Origin: an uncultured Mollicutes bacterium
GTDB lineage: Bacteria > Bacillota_I > Bacilli_A > Acholeplasmatales > Anaeroplasmataceae
Assembly (NCBI GenBank): GCA_900547045.1
Contig: URFB01000021.1
Location: 1 to 11,814, forward strand
Direction of reading: 5' to 3'
DNA length: 11,814 bases
The notes beneath the pieces are model-generated. The model was given only the letters and a program-made list of their open reading frames with translations, was not told where the DNA came from and ran no database searches. The position numbers and the translations under genes are program-made. The first letter of the stretch is position 1. Every line of letters begins with the position of its first letter. This document shows, one piece after another, positions 5,891-11,814 of this stretch.

Positions 5891-7006
5891 AAATAAAAGA
5901 TTATATAGGGTTTGTTCTATTTTATATTCATTTAAAATAGCTTGAACCTCTTTTAAGGAATTAGGATTTGATTTACCTGTAAGCTTAGCTCTTACCAGTA
6001 AATTTTTAGGTGAGGCATCAAAATCAACAAATTCTAAAATATCCACATTGTAGCCAGAATATTCTAATATTTTAGCACGAATAGTATCCGTTAAAAGCGC
6101 ACTAAATCTTTCCTTAACAATACCATAGCCTGCTAAAAAACTTGTATTTTTCTTAAGCTGATTATTTATCTCATGCTGACAACAAGGAACACTTAGTAAA
6201 TATTTTGAATGAAGCTTAATAGCGTGATACATTGCAAAATCAGTTGCTACATCACAGGCGTGAAGAGTAATAATTAAATCCACCCTAAAGTGAGGCTTGT
6301 AAAGAGAAATATCGCCAACCTCAAAGCTTAAGGAATCATAGACATAGCTTTTGGCAATATCATTACATTTTTTAATTACATCAGTCTTTAAATCAAGACC
6401 TACAATATTAGCCTTTATGCCTCTAATATTGATTAAATAATAATAAACAATAAAGGTTAAGTAGGATTTTCCACAGCCAAAATCAATGATATTGATTTCT
6501 TCTTCCTTAAAATCCTTAATCGTATCATCAATTATTTCTAAAAAACGATTTATTTGACGATACTTATCATAATAGGAAGGAACAATTTTACCATCAAAGG
6601 TCATTACACCTAAATCTACCAGTGCAGGAATTACCTTACCATCATTTAAAATATACTTCTTTTGCTTATTATGAGCAACCGCAACTAAGCTTGCCTGCTC
6701 TTTATTTTTGGTCCTATTAGTTAAAAGATGGTTCTTTTTAGTATATTTAAAGCTATAAGTATAGTCCTTTGTAATTAAATTTAGCTGGAGGAAGTATTGA
6801 AGCATTAGCTCCTCAAGCTTAGATTTAAAATCAGCATAGGAATAATTTTGAGCAAATGATTGAGTTTTGGTAAAAAGCTCAATTTGCATCATGCTTGTAC
6901 CTTTTATTTCAACTGGTCTAATATAGCCCTTTATATATAAGGAATCCTTTCTAGGATCTGATAAGGTTCCTTTAATAATATTTTTAATTTCGATATTATC
7001 TAGCAT
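5873..7006 (-). CDS. Class I SAM-dependent methyltransferase, Methyltransf_32 type
   Basis: A 377-residue protein with a Rossmann-type methyltransferase domain in the middle and C-terminal half. Motif I is IDFGCGKS (174-181), binding S-adenosylmethionine; GLDLK (203-207) follows motif II. LHACDVATD (248-256) and VPCCQHE (273-279) are signature blocks of the Methyltransf_32 (PF13679) group, related to eukaryotic METTL25/GSTCD. ASPKNLLVRA (321-330) ends the domain. The first 110 or so residues form a separate domain with several basic and aromatic residues, perhaps for substrate binding. The substrate is not known; RNA is a guess from the basic N-terminal region and from distant relatives. AGGAG lies 6 bases before the ATG. 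A terminator-like hairpin immediately upstream leaves no room for a separate promoter, so expression probably depends on read-through from the small gene at 7255. Confidence 0.85.
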   Translation of the reverse strand: MLDNIEIKNIIKGTLSDPRKDSLYIKGYIRPVEIKGTSMMQIELFTKTQSFAQNYSYADFKSKLEELMLQYFLQLNLITKDYTYSFKYTKKNHLLTNRTKNKEQASLVAVAHNKQKKYILNDGKVIPALVDLGVMTFDGKIVPSYYDKYRQINRFLEIIDDTIKDFKEEEINIIDFGCGKSYLTFIVYYYLINIRGIKANIVGLDLKTDVIKKCNDIAKSYVYDSLSFEVGDISLYKPHFRVDLIITLHACDVATDFAMYHAIKLHSKYLLSVPCCQHEINNQLKKNTSFLAGYGIVKERFSALLTDTIRAKILEYSGYNVDILEFVDFDASPKNLLVRAKLTGKSNPNSLKEVQAILNEYKIEQTLYNLLFKSPNN

Positions 7007-7013
7007 AAAAAAC

Positions 7014-7045
7014 TCCTAAAAAAAATAAGTGGTATAAACCACTTA
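7014..7045 (-). terminator. Hairpin with T-tract between the 68-residue gene and the methyltransferase
   Basis: On the minus strand TAAGTGG/CCACTTA (7039-7045 with 7026-7032) forms a 7-bp stem with a six-base loop, followed by eight T that run straight into AGGAG, the ribosome binding site of the methyltransferase gene. It looks like an intrinsic terminator that partly separates two cotranscribed genes. Confidence 0.65.
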
Positions 7046-7048
7046 AAT

Positions 7049-7255
7049 TTAATTTTTTCCTTCAGCCTCGCGAGTCTTTTGATTAGCCTTAAATGTTTCC
7101 TCACGTTTCTTAAGGTCACCTCTTTGTTGCTCATACTTCTTGTGATTTAAAATAGGTACAATGAAGTATAATCCAACACATACTGCTATAATAACGCATA
7201 CAATAATTAAAAATAGCCAATCAGGATAAAATTTAATAGTCTTACTAAGTAGCAT
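7049..7255 (-). CDS. Small single-pass membrane protein with charged tail (68 residues)
   Basis: Function unknown. The N-terminus (MLLSKTIKFYPDW) is followed by one strong membrane helix at about residues 14-36 (LFLIIVCVIIAVCVGLYFIV) and then a highly charged, probably helical cytoplasmic tail rich in K, E, R and Q (about 41-68). The order suggests N-out/C-in by the positive-inside rule. I chose the ATG at 7255 because GAGGTG (7262-7267) lies 6 bases upstream and because the promoter places the transcription start near 7277; the longer frame from an ATG at 7279 would begin before the message. It sits upstream of, and probably leads into, the methyltransferase gene. It may be a membrane anchor or small regulator, but nothing identifies a family. 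Confidence 0.7.
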   Translation of the reverse strand: MLLSKTIKFYPDWLFLIIVCVIIAVCVGLYFIVPILNHKKYEQQRGDLKKREETFKANQKTREAEGKN

Positions 7256-7283
7256 AAGTTTCACCTCATATTTGTTCACTAAT

Positions 7284-7312
7284 ATTATATAACATCCTTA
7301 CGCCTTTAGCAA
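7284..7312 (-). promoter_or_regulatory. Promoter of the 68-residue membrane protein gene
   Basis: On the minus strand: -35 TTGCTA (7307-7312), 17-base spacer, perfect -10 TATAAT (7284-7289), with transcription predicted from about 7277. Confidence 0.6.
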
Positions 7313-7321
7313 GAAAATATT

Positions 7322-7358
7322 CTTAAAAAAGAAAATGCTGATCACTTTCAGATCAGCA
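7322..7358 (-). terminator. Intrinsic terminator with imperfect T-tract
   Basis: On the minus strand an 8-bp perfect stem TGCTGATC/GATCAGCA (7336-7343 with 7351-7358) is followed by TTTTCTTTTTT. It lies about 150 bases past the ung stop codon and just before the promoter of the 68-residue gene, so it may end either the ung message or the candidate small RNA. Confidence 0.65.
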
Positions 7359-7417
7359 AAGAAAAAGAAAAAGAAAAGATTTTACAGGAAATATTCACTT
7401 ATAAAATGTGAATACGT
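7322..7417 (-). ncRNA. Candidate small RNA, about 95 bases
   Basis: No known RNA family is recognised. A strong promoter (7423-7450) would start a transcript near 7416. It would contain a hairpin TATTCAC/GTGAATA (7408-7414 with 7392-7398, 9-base loop), then a pyrimidine tract of CTTTTT repeats (7361-7378), then a strong hairpin TGCTGATC/GATCAGCA with a 7-base loop (7351-7358 with 7336-7343) followed by TTTTCTTTTTT, typical of a terminator. No start codon with a ribosome binding site lies within it. Alternatives are an attenuated long leader for the 68-residue gene, or simply the terminator of ung with a chance promoter. Confidence 0.45.
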
Positions 7418-7422
7418 TAGTA

Positions 7423-7450
7423 ATTATACCAAATATTTTTCATAATGCAA
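7423..7450 (-). promoter_or_regulatory. Extended -10 promoter in the gap below ung
   Basis: On the minus strand: -35 TTGCAT (7445-7450), 16-base spacer, -10 TATAAT (7423-7428) preceded by TGG, an extended -10. No coding gene begins downstream before a terminator is reached. Confidence 0.55.
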
Positions 7451-7473
7451 CAGTTTTTTTCATATTTTGCAAA

Positions 7474-7487
7474 TGAAAACGTTTTAC
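7474..7487. promoter_or_regulatory. cre/LacI-type operator-like palindrome
   Basis: TGAAAACGTTTTAC contains the 10-bp perfect palindrome AAAACGTTTT and matches 12 of 14 positions of the catabolite-repression consensus. It lies 24 bases upstream of the -35 of the candidate small RNA promoter and between that promoter and the ung stop codon. Confidence 0.4.
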
Positions 7488-7507
7488 TTGAAAAAAATCT
7501 TGTTTTT

Positions 7508-8191
7508 TTAATTAAAATCAAACAAATTTGCCCTTTTATTGGCTTTATTTACCCATTTTATTGGGGATAAATTATTTTTTATAAGAAAATCATTAGCCTT
7601 AGAAAAGGGCTTACTACCAAAAAAGCCATGATAGGCTCCTAGAGGAGATGGGTGAGCTGATTCAATTATTAAATGATTGGGATTATCAAGCATTTTAGCC
7701 TTTTTTCTAGCGTTATTGCCCCACAATATAAAAACAATTGGCTTATTTATGCTATTTAAAAGCTTAATTGTATTATCAGTAAATGTCTCCCAGCCATGTC
7801 CATAATGTGATAGGGGTTCATTATGTCTTACAGTTAGAGTAGTATTTAGTAAAAAAACACCCTGTTTAGCTAAATAGCTTAAATCGCCTGACTCTTCAAT
7901 CTCACAGCCAAGATCTGATGCCATTTCCTTATAGATATTTTTAAGACTAGGTGGATTTTTAGCATTTTTAACACTAAAGGAAAGCCCGTGTGCCTCATTA
8001 TCATTGTGATAAGGGTCCTGTCCTAAAATAACAACCTTAACTTTATCAAGAGGAGTTAGCCTATAGGCATTAAAAATATCATCAAAATCAGGATGGCATT
8101 TATAGCCAGCATATTCCTTCTTAACAAAAGCCATAAGCTCTTTAAAATATTCCTTTTGGCTTTCTTCTTCAATAAAATCATTCCATGTCAT
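7508..8191 (-). CDS. ung: Uracil-DNA glycosylase, family 1
   Basis: Ung removes uracil from DNA and starts base-excision repair in the cytoplasm. The 227 residues match the family length. The catalytic water-activating motif GQDPYH is at 57-62 with Asp59; LLNTTLTV (104-111) is the uracil-recognition strand with its asparagine; HPSPL (170-174) is the DNA-intercalation loop with its catalytic His170. The conserved opening WNDFI follows the start. I chose the ATG at 8191 because the family begins there and because the upstream in-frame ATG at 8215 overlaps the -10 of the promoter and has no binding site, whereas AGGAAGGAAG lies about 11 bases before 8191. The gene appears to be transcribed alone. 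Confidence 0.96.
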   Translation of the reverse strand: MTWNDFIEEESQKEYFKELMAFVKKEYAGYKCHPDFDDIFNAYRLTPLDKVKVVILGQDPYHNDNEAHGLSFSVKNAKNPPSLKNIYKEMASDLGCEIEESGDLSYLAKQGVFLLNTTLTVRHNEPLSHYGHGWETFTDNTIKLLNSINKPIVFILWGNNARKKAKMLDNPNHLIIESAHPSPLGAYHGFFGSKPFSKANDFLIKNNLSPIKWVNKANKRANLFDFN

Positions 8192-8212
8192 TAGCACATT
8201 TTCTTCCTTCCT

Positions 8213-8241
8213 CATATACTATATTGGTGATTATATGTCAA
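8213..8241 (-). promoter_or_regulatory. Promoter of ung
   Basis: On the minus strand: perfect -35 TTGACA (8236-8241), 17-base spacer, -10 TATATG (8213-8218). Predicted transcription start is near 8206, upstream of the chosen ATG at 8191. Confidence 0.5.
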
Positions 8242-8280
8242 ACTATTTCGTATTTTGTTTGGTTCTTTTTATTATTTTGG

Positions 8281-8292
8281 TTATGGCCATAA
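8281..8292. repeat. 12-bp perfect palindrome TTATGGCCATAA
   Basis: The sequence is its own reverse complement and lies between the terminator of the lipoprotein gene and the ung promoter, about 40 bases upstream of the ung -35. It could be a binding site, but no second copy was noticed in the window. Confidence 0.3.
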
Positions 8293-8298
8293 TATAAT

Positions 8299-8320
8299 AA
8301 AAGGGCCTAATAGCCCTTTT
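8299..8320 (-). terminator. Terminator of the lipoprotein gene
   Basis: An 8-bp perfect stem AAAAGGGC/GCCCTTTT with a six-base loop (8299-8306 with 8313-8320). On the minus strand it ends in four T followed by ATTATATTAT, soon after the lipoprotein stop codon at 8326. Confidence 0.7.
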
Positions 8321-8325
8321 GTTAA

Positions 8326-8952
8326 TTATTTATTATCAGCATTTTTTGAAATTACAGTAGTTAAATTCTTAAAGCAGTTTTGTGCGATTTGATAAGGTGT
8401 TAGCTCAGTACCACTAGCAGTACCATCCTTCTTATTGCATACAACAGATGTTGAATCAAATGAAACTAAAGCCGCATTTGAACCAGAAGCTACTCTAAAA
8501 GAAATTAAAGCTGTATCTCCTGACTTAAATGACGCAATTTTAACATTATCAGTGAATTTTTTAAGCTTACTATCAGATAAATCAGAATCTAACCAATATA
8601 GACAATCAATTTCATATTGCTTAGCTTGCTCATCAAAGATTTGTGCATCAGTTGAAGCTGTTGAATTTGTTGGAGTGCCAAGGAAAATATAAATATAAGT
8701 ATAGCTAACAGTTTTATCATTTTCAGTTACTGTAGTAGTCTTTGATCCCTTTACATTCTTACCAGCAGCTAATTTTTTTTGTAAGCTAATAACATCTGAA
8801 ACAGAAACTTCCTTAAGAACATGTGACTTAGCTAAATTAGAGCTATTGTTGTGAAATTTATTATAGGTATTTGCATGATTACAGCTTGTAAGAGATGCAA
8901 CTCCAAGTAGCGCAATAAATGCAATTAAAAGTTTTTTTAATGTTTTTTTCAT
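8326..8952 (-). CDS. Predicted lipoprotein, possibly thioredoxin-like without CxxC
   Basis: Function unknown. The 208-residue precursor has a lipoprotein signal: MKKTLKK, a hydrophobic core (about 8-20), and the lipobox LTSC with Cys24 as the lipid-modified residue, so the mature protein should be anchored on the outer face of the membrane. A Ser/Thr/Asn-rich stretch follows. From about residue 83 the pattern (VSYTYIYIFLGTPTNS, a helix, YEIDCLYWLDSD, a helix, then strands) resembles the thioredoxin-like fold of secreted accessory proteins, but the place of the redox CxxC is taken by TPTNS, so it would not be redox-active. That fold assignment is only inference. The ATG at 8952 is fixed by GGAGG (8958-8962) 5 bases upstream; the longer frame from 8982 overlaps the promoter -10. 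It lies 74 bases after the propeller gene with its own promoter. Confidence 0.75.
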   Translation of the reverse strand: MKKTLKKLLIAFIALLGVASLTSCNHANTYNKFHNNSSNLAKSHVLKEVSVSDVISLQKKLAAGKNVKGSKTTTVTENDKTVSYTYIYIFLGTPTNSTASTDAQIFDEQAKQYEIDCLYWLDSDLSDSKLKKFTDNVKIASFKSGDTALISFRVASGSNAALVSFDSTSVVCNKKDGTASGTELTPYQIAQNCFKNLTTVISKNADNK

Positions 8953-8980
8953 AGTATCCTCCATGAGTGACGATATATCC

Positions 8981-9009
8981 ATTATAAAGTAAATACGATA
9001 CTTTTACAA
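8981..9009 (-). promoter_or_regulatory. Promoter of the lipoprotein gene
   Basis: On the minus strand: -35 TTGTAA (9004-9009), 17-base spacer, perfect -10 TATAAT (8981-8986). No terminator is visible between the propeller gene and this promoter, so read-through from the upstream operon is also possible. Confidence 0.6.
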
Positions 9010-9026
9010 GATATTAAAATAGATTT

Positions 9027-10988
9027 TTATTTGTTTTTAGCCTTAGAATCATATTTTAATAGATACTCACCGCGGTAATTAGAAAAAGCATTATCAGGGT
9101 ATTTAGGATAGACTTCCCCTGTTTCATATTTAGATGCCTTATAAATCCAAAGAGAATCAAGGTCGAAGGTTAAAATTTCATCCACACCATCCTGATCAAT
9201 ATCAATTACCTCTGTTGCAAGGGTTGGGTGTCCATCATCTGGAAAGCTAACAACTGTATCAAGGCTTCCATCAAGTAAGCCTCCAACGCTTGAGGTGTTT
9301 GTTAAAATTAAAACATTATTACCATCATACATTACAGGAGAAACTAAATTACCATTACCCTGCATTTCTCTTTGACATAAAAGATTACCATCCCCATCAA
9401 ATAAGTAGACAAGCATATCAGCACCCCAGAAGCTTGTAACAGCGCAATCAAGCTCATTTAAACCACGATATGGAGCCACGCTTATTCTTTGAGCATGTCC
9501 TACTGTATTCGTTTTATAAAAGGTGCCATCACTATTTACAATATTAAAGCCCTCATTACCTGATGCAAGGTATAAATGCTTAGTACCGTTTTCCTTTGTT
9601 GCGGCATAAATAATTTCATCGGTATGGTCAGAATTAATTGGTAGGCTCCAAAGAATTTTTCCATCCTTTACCATATCATAGCCAACAAACATTTCATCAC
9701 GGCCATCCATGTCAAAGTCATAAATATAAGGGAAATGTCCGGTGTTTTTATGATTATAGCGCCATAAAAGCTTAAAATCAGATGCGCGATAAGCCCATAC
9801 GTTTTTATATCGATCCTTAAGGATAAAATCACCCTTATAGCCTAGTCCTTCAAAATCAGCTACCCTCATGCCATCTGGGTTTAAATAATCATAAGGATAA
9901 TCGCCCACAAGCTCATCACCCTTAACATAAGGGGTTTTCATTTGGCTTAGAATTTTACCATCACGAAGGGATACAATATAAACATGGAAATCCATTGCGA
10001 AAATAACCTCAAGCTCACCATCGTTATTAATATCTGAAATTTGGAATGGTAAATCACAGCTAATCGGACCATTTTCCTCCTTGTTAGGCTTACCAACCTG
10101 CCAAAGAATATTGCCATCCATATCAAAAGCTGTTAGACAAGAAAGCCTTGCAAAGGCATCTCGATACATTCTTTTTTGATGCTGAGCAAATAGCATCACT
10201 GGCTTATTATCTAAATAAGCAAATCTAAGCTGACGACCAGCACCACAGCCCTTTAAATCAATTTTCTTAATTAGCTCAATTGGTGCGTATTTTTTTCTTT
10301 TTTCCTCTAATGCCTTCTCTTCTTTCTCAATGCTTAATAGGTGACGATTATATTCAATATCATTCATTTGCACGCTAAGCTCTCTATATCTTGCTGGGCT
10401 TTTGCCAATAAAAGCTACACGAGAGGGAATAAAGGAAACATTTAGGCTACAAACTCTCATATCATCTACCATGATGACAAGCGAGTCATCAAGTAAGATT
10501 GTAATCTTGTGTTCGTCTAGGGCATCCATTTTAAAATCAGTGGTAAAATATAGCTTTTCTGACTCTTGATTCTTATGGTATACCTTTAAGCTGTTTCCAT
10601 CAAATACAAGCGCGTCATAAATACGATTATGAATATAATTAAATGCGATACCACATGGTTTTTTAGTTTCAAGAAGGCTCATATAAAAGCTTAGACTGTA
10701 GCCTGCATATAGCTTCGTTTTATGAACTAAAATAGCACTTACATCCGAAAAATGTCCCGTTGCGAAATCACCACGGTTTTGTTCTAAATAGTATTTACCA
10801 AAGGCTTCTGTTATAAGCCACGAACCACCTAATCCTCGCCACTGATGAAGGCTAATGGGGTCATAAAAATTTCCACAATAGCCATCAGGCTCAACGTGAT
10901 GATATTCTCCTAAAGCACTATGCTCATGATCATAGGGAAACTCACTTGGCTTAAAATCACTAAAATCTTCAAAAATTATATTATTCAT
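9027..10988 (-). CDS. Two-domain beta-sandwich/beta-propeller protein, RGL11-like, probable carbohydrate-active
   Basis: A 653-residue protein without signal peptide or membrane helix. The first 215 residues or so look like a concanavalin/LamG-type beta-sandwich (for example GGSWLITEAFGKYYLEQ at 54-70). A short charged helix (about 217-234) links it to a beta-propeller (about 240-650) with calcium-loop motifs of the DxDxDG type: DINNDGELE (319-327), DFDMDGRDE (424-432) and DIDQDGVDE (596-604), plus conserved blocks NTGHFPYIYD (415-424) and HTDEI (465-469). The propeller resembles FG-GAP/VCBS proteins and rhamnogalacturonan lyases of the PL11 fold, but it is not a clear match and the catalytic residues are not recognised, so enzyme activity is unproven. 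A strong GGAGG precedes the ATG. The start overlaps the end of the HAD gene by 8 bases, suggesting translational coupling in the WYL-HAD-propeller operon. Confidence 0.7.
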   Translation of the reverse strand: MNNIIFEDFSDFKPSEFPYDHEHSALGEYHHVEPDGYCGNFYDPISLHQWRGLGGSWLITEAFGKYYLEQNRGDFATGHFSDVSAILVHKTKLYAGYSLSFYMSLLETKKPCGIAFNYIHNRIYDALVFDGNSLKVYHKNQESEKLYFTTDFKMDALDEHKITILLDDSLVIMVDDMRVCSLNVSFIPSRVAFIGKSPARYRELSVQMNDIEYNRHLLSIEKEEKALEEKRKKYAPIELIKKIDLKGCGAGRQLRFAYLDNKPVMLFAQHQKRMYRDAFARLSCLTAFDMDGNILWQVGKPNKEENGPISCDLPFQISDINNDGELEVIFAMDFHVYIVSLRDGKILSQMKTPYVKGDELVGDYPYDYLNPDGMRVADFEGLGYKGDFILKDRYKNVWAYRASDFKLLWRYNHKNTGHFPYIYDFDMDGRDEMFVGYDMVKDGKILWSLPINSDHTDEIIYAATKENGTKHLYLASGNEGFNIVNSDGTFYKTNTVGHAQRISVAPYRGLNELDCAVTSFWGADMLVYLFDGDGNLLCQREMQGNGNLVSPVMYDGNNVLILTNTSSVGGLLDGSLDTVVSFPDDGHPTLATEVIDIDQDGVDEILTFDLDSLWIYKASKYETGEVYPKYPDNAFSNYRGEYLLKYDSKAKNK

Positions 10989-11625
10989 AATATCCTCCTA
11001 TATATTTAATAAATTCATTGTAAGATGAGACAATTCTTACTCCCGCCTGCTCAAGAATTTGATGGCTTTGATGACCTCCATCAAATAAAACACATTTTAT
11101 TCCCATTGAATCACATACCTCTTTATCGTGAAGGGTATCCCCAATCATAATGGCTTCTGATTGCTCGATATTATTATCCTTCATATAGGCACGACCGATA
11201 TCAACCTTACTTCTTGCATAAATATCGGAAATACCTAAGATAGCATCAAAATATTTATCAATTTTAAAATGATAAAGCTGCTCCTTCAAATTATCGATTT
11301 GTGAAGCACTTAAGCAAACTAAGCGGTATCCCTTTAACTTAAGTATGCTTAAAGCCTTTTCAACATTGTCATATAAAGGACAGCTTAAGGATGCCTGCTG
11401 ATAAAGCTTGATAAAGTCATCAGATAAATCCTCAAATGATTTTTTAGAAAAATCAAAGCCGGCTGCCTCATAATATTTTTTAATTGGGAAGGTAAAAATA
11501 TCCTTATACCTTTCCTTTGTAATTGTAGATAGTCCATTTGAAGCTAGCATTTGATTTAAAATGCTGTAGCATAAATCGACATCATTAATTATTGTACCAT
11601 TAAAATCAAAAAAAAATGTTTTCAT
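10981..11625 (-). CDS. HAD-superfamily hydrolase with DxN first motif
   Basis: A 214-residue haloacid dehalogenase-like protein of the phosphoglycolate phosphatase/beta-phosphoglucomutase type, with a helical cap between motifs I and II (about residues 15-85). Motif I is DFNGT (7-11): Asp7 is the nucleophile, but the second aspartate, normally the general acid, is Asn9. Motif II is Ser106 (CLSAS), motif III is Lys140 (SKVDIG), and motif IV is GDTLHD (162-167), binding magnesium. The change at Asn9 could slow hydrolysis of the aspartyl intermediate or alter substrate choice; related Bacillota proteins with the same change are known to me only as predicted hydrolases. A sugar phosphate is a reasonable guess from the neighbours. 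The ATG is one base after the stop of the WYL gene, with a weak AAAGAG site before it, and the gene ends inside the start of the propeller gene. Confidence 0.8.
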   Translation of the reverse strand: MKTFFFDFNGTIINDVDLCYSILNQMLASNGLSTITKERYKDIFTFPIKKYYEAAGFDFSKKSFEDLSDDFIKLYQQASLSCPLYDNVEKALSILKLKGYRLVCLSASQIDNLKEQLYHFKIDKYFDAILGISDIYARSKVDIGRAYMKDNNIEQSEAIMIGDTLHDKEVCDSMGIKCVLFDGGHQSHQILEQAGVRIVSSYNEFIKYIGGYYE

Positions 11626-11626
11626 A

Positions 11627-11814
11627 TTACTCTTTATTCATTTCCACCATCCTTTTAAGCTCATTTCTTAGAGCTTCCTTTAGCTCTAAGGGCTCTAAAA
11701 CCTCAGCCTTTGACCCAAAGCCAAGAACGAAGGAAACGATACTTGCTAAATTTTGCATATCACATTTTAAAATGGTAGTATTATCATCAACACTAATTAT
11801 TTGTTGATTATTAC
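11627..11814 (-). CDS. WYL-domain transcriptional regulator, C-terminal end
   Basis: Only the last 61 codons are in the window; the gene runs off the right edge. The visible end contains ILKCDMQNLASIVSFVLGFG followed by SKAEVLEPLELKEALRNELK, the pattern of the C-terminal (WCX) extension of YafY-type regulators with an N-terminal helix-turn-helix and a WYL ligand-binding domain. It stops with TAA one base before the ATG of the HAD gene, so it is the upstream member of the operon and probably regulates it (inference). The N-terminal DNA-binding part cannot be checked here. Confidence 0.75.
   Translation of the reverse strand, partial: NNQQIISVDDNTTILKCDMQNLASIVSFVLGFGSKAEVLEPLELKEALRNELKRMVEMNKE

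Noticed and set aside
7361..7378. GAAAAA tandem repeat as a CRISPR or microsatellite
   Set aside because: There are only about three short units, with no spacers; it fits better as the pyrimidine tract of the candidate small RNA.
8435..8692. Plus-strand frame of 85 codons
   Set aside because: It is antisense to the lipoprotein gene, whose signal peptide, lipobox and binding site are clear.
11616..11807. Plus-strand frame of 63 codons
   Set aside because: It is antisense to the WYL regulator end and the HAD start; the minus-strand products are recognisable.
1..11814. Insertion sequences, tRNA or rRNA genes, CRISPR arrays, phage genes
   Set aside because: No transposase, integrase, cloverleaf, ribosomal RNA or regularly spaced repeats were seen on either strand.

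Overview
The window is AT-rich DNA with dense coding and the standard genetic code. TAA and TAG are used as stops, and no gene needs a TGA read-through. It carries a clear Spo0A sporulation regulator, strong GAGG-type ribosome binding sites, sigma-A-type promoters and intrinsic terminators. This points to a low-GC, endospore-lineage Bacillota, most like the gut-associated Bacilli/Erysipelotrichia type. Genus cannot be told from the sequence. Pectin-related genes fit a plant-fibre-exposed gut or rumen habitat (inference).

Layout. (1) 1-1538: a divergent pair. On the left is the N-terminus of a membrane protein, possibly an ECF-type transporter S component (minus strand). On the right is a cytoplasmic-looking pectin methylesterase (plus strand). 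The 411-base gap holds three LacI/CcpA-type operator boxes, one lying between the -35 and -10 of the leftward promoter. (2) 1535-2914: a MATE-family efflux protein, convergent with the esterase; both stop codons lie in a shared terminator stem. (3) 3158-3950: spo0A with its own promoter and terminator, not next to its usual partner spoIVB. (4) 3995-5792: a possible tiny membrane protein and a short, divergent GlmS. (5) 5873-7255: a class I SAM methyltransferase (Methyltransf_32 type) and a 68-residue single-pass membrane protein, with a terminator-like hairpin between them that runs into the methyltransferase's ribosome binding site. (6) 7280-7507: an intergenic region that looks like a complete small RNA gene: operator, extended -10 promoter, hairpin, pyrimidine tract and terminator. 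(7) 7508-8191: uracil-DNA glycosylase. (8) 8326-8952: a lipoprotein with a possible degenerate thioredoxin-like fold. (9) 9027-11814: a tight operon, read leftward, of a WYL-domain regulator (C-terminus only), a HAD-like hydrolase with an Asp-to-Asn change in its first motif, and a 653-residue two-domain protein (beta-sandwich plus FG-GAP/RGL11-like beta-propeller).

How they may work together. The esterase and the propeller protein both lack signal peptides and both look carbohydrate-active, so part of pectin breakdown may happen inside the cell on imported oligosaccharides (inference). The LacI/CcpA-like boxes suggest sugar control of the leftmost locus and perhaps of the candidate small RNA. 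Spo0A, GlmS, Ung and the methyltransferase are housekeeping or developmental genes without obvious mutual links. Several start codons were moved downstream of the longest open frame because the promoter or ribosome binding site demands it (esterase, MATE, Spo0A, the 68-residue protein, Ung, the lipoprotein).
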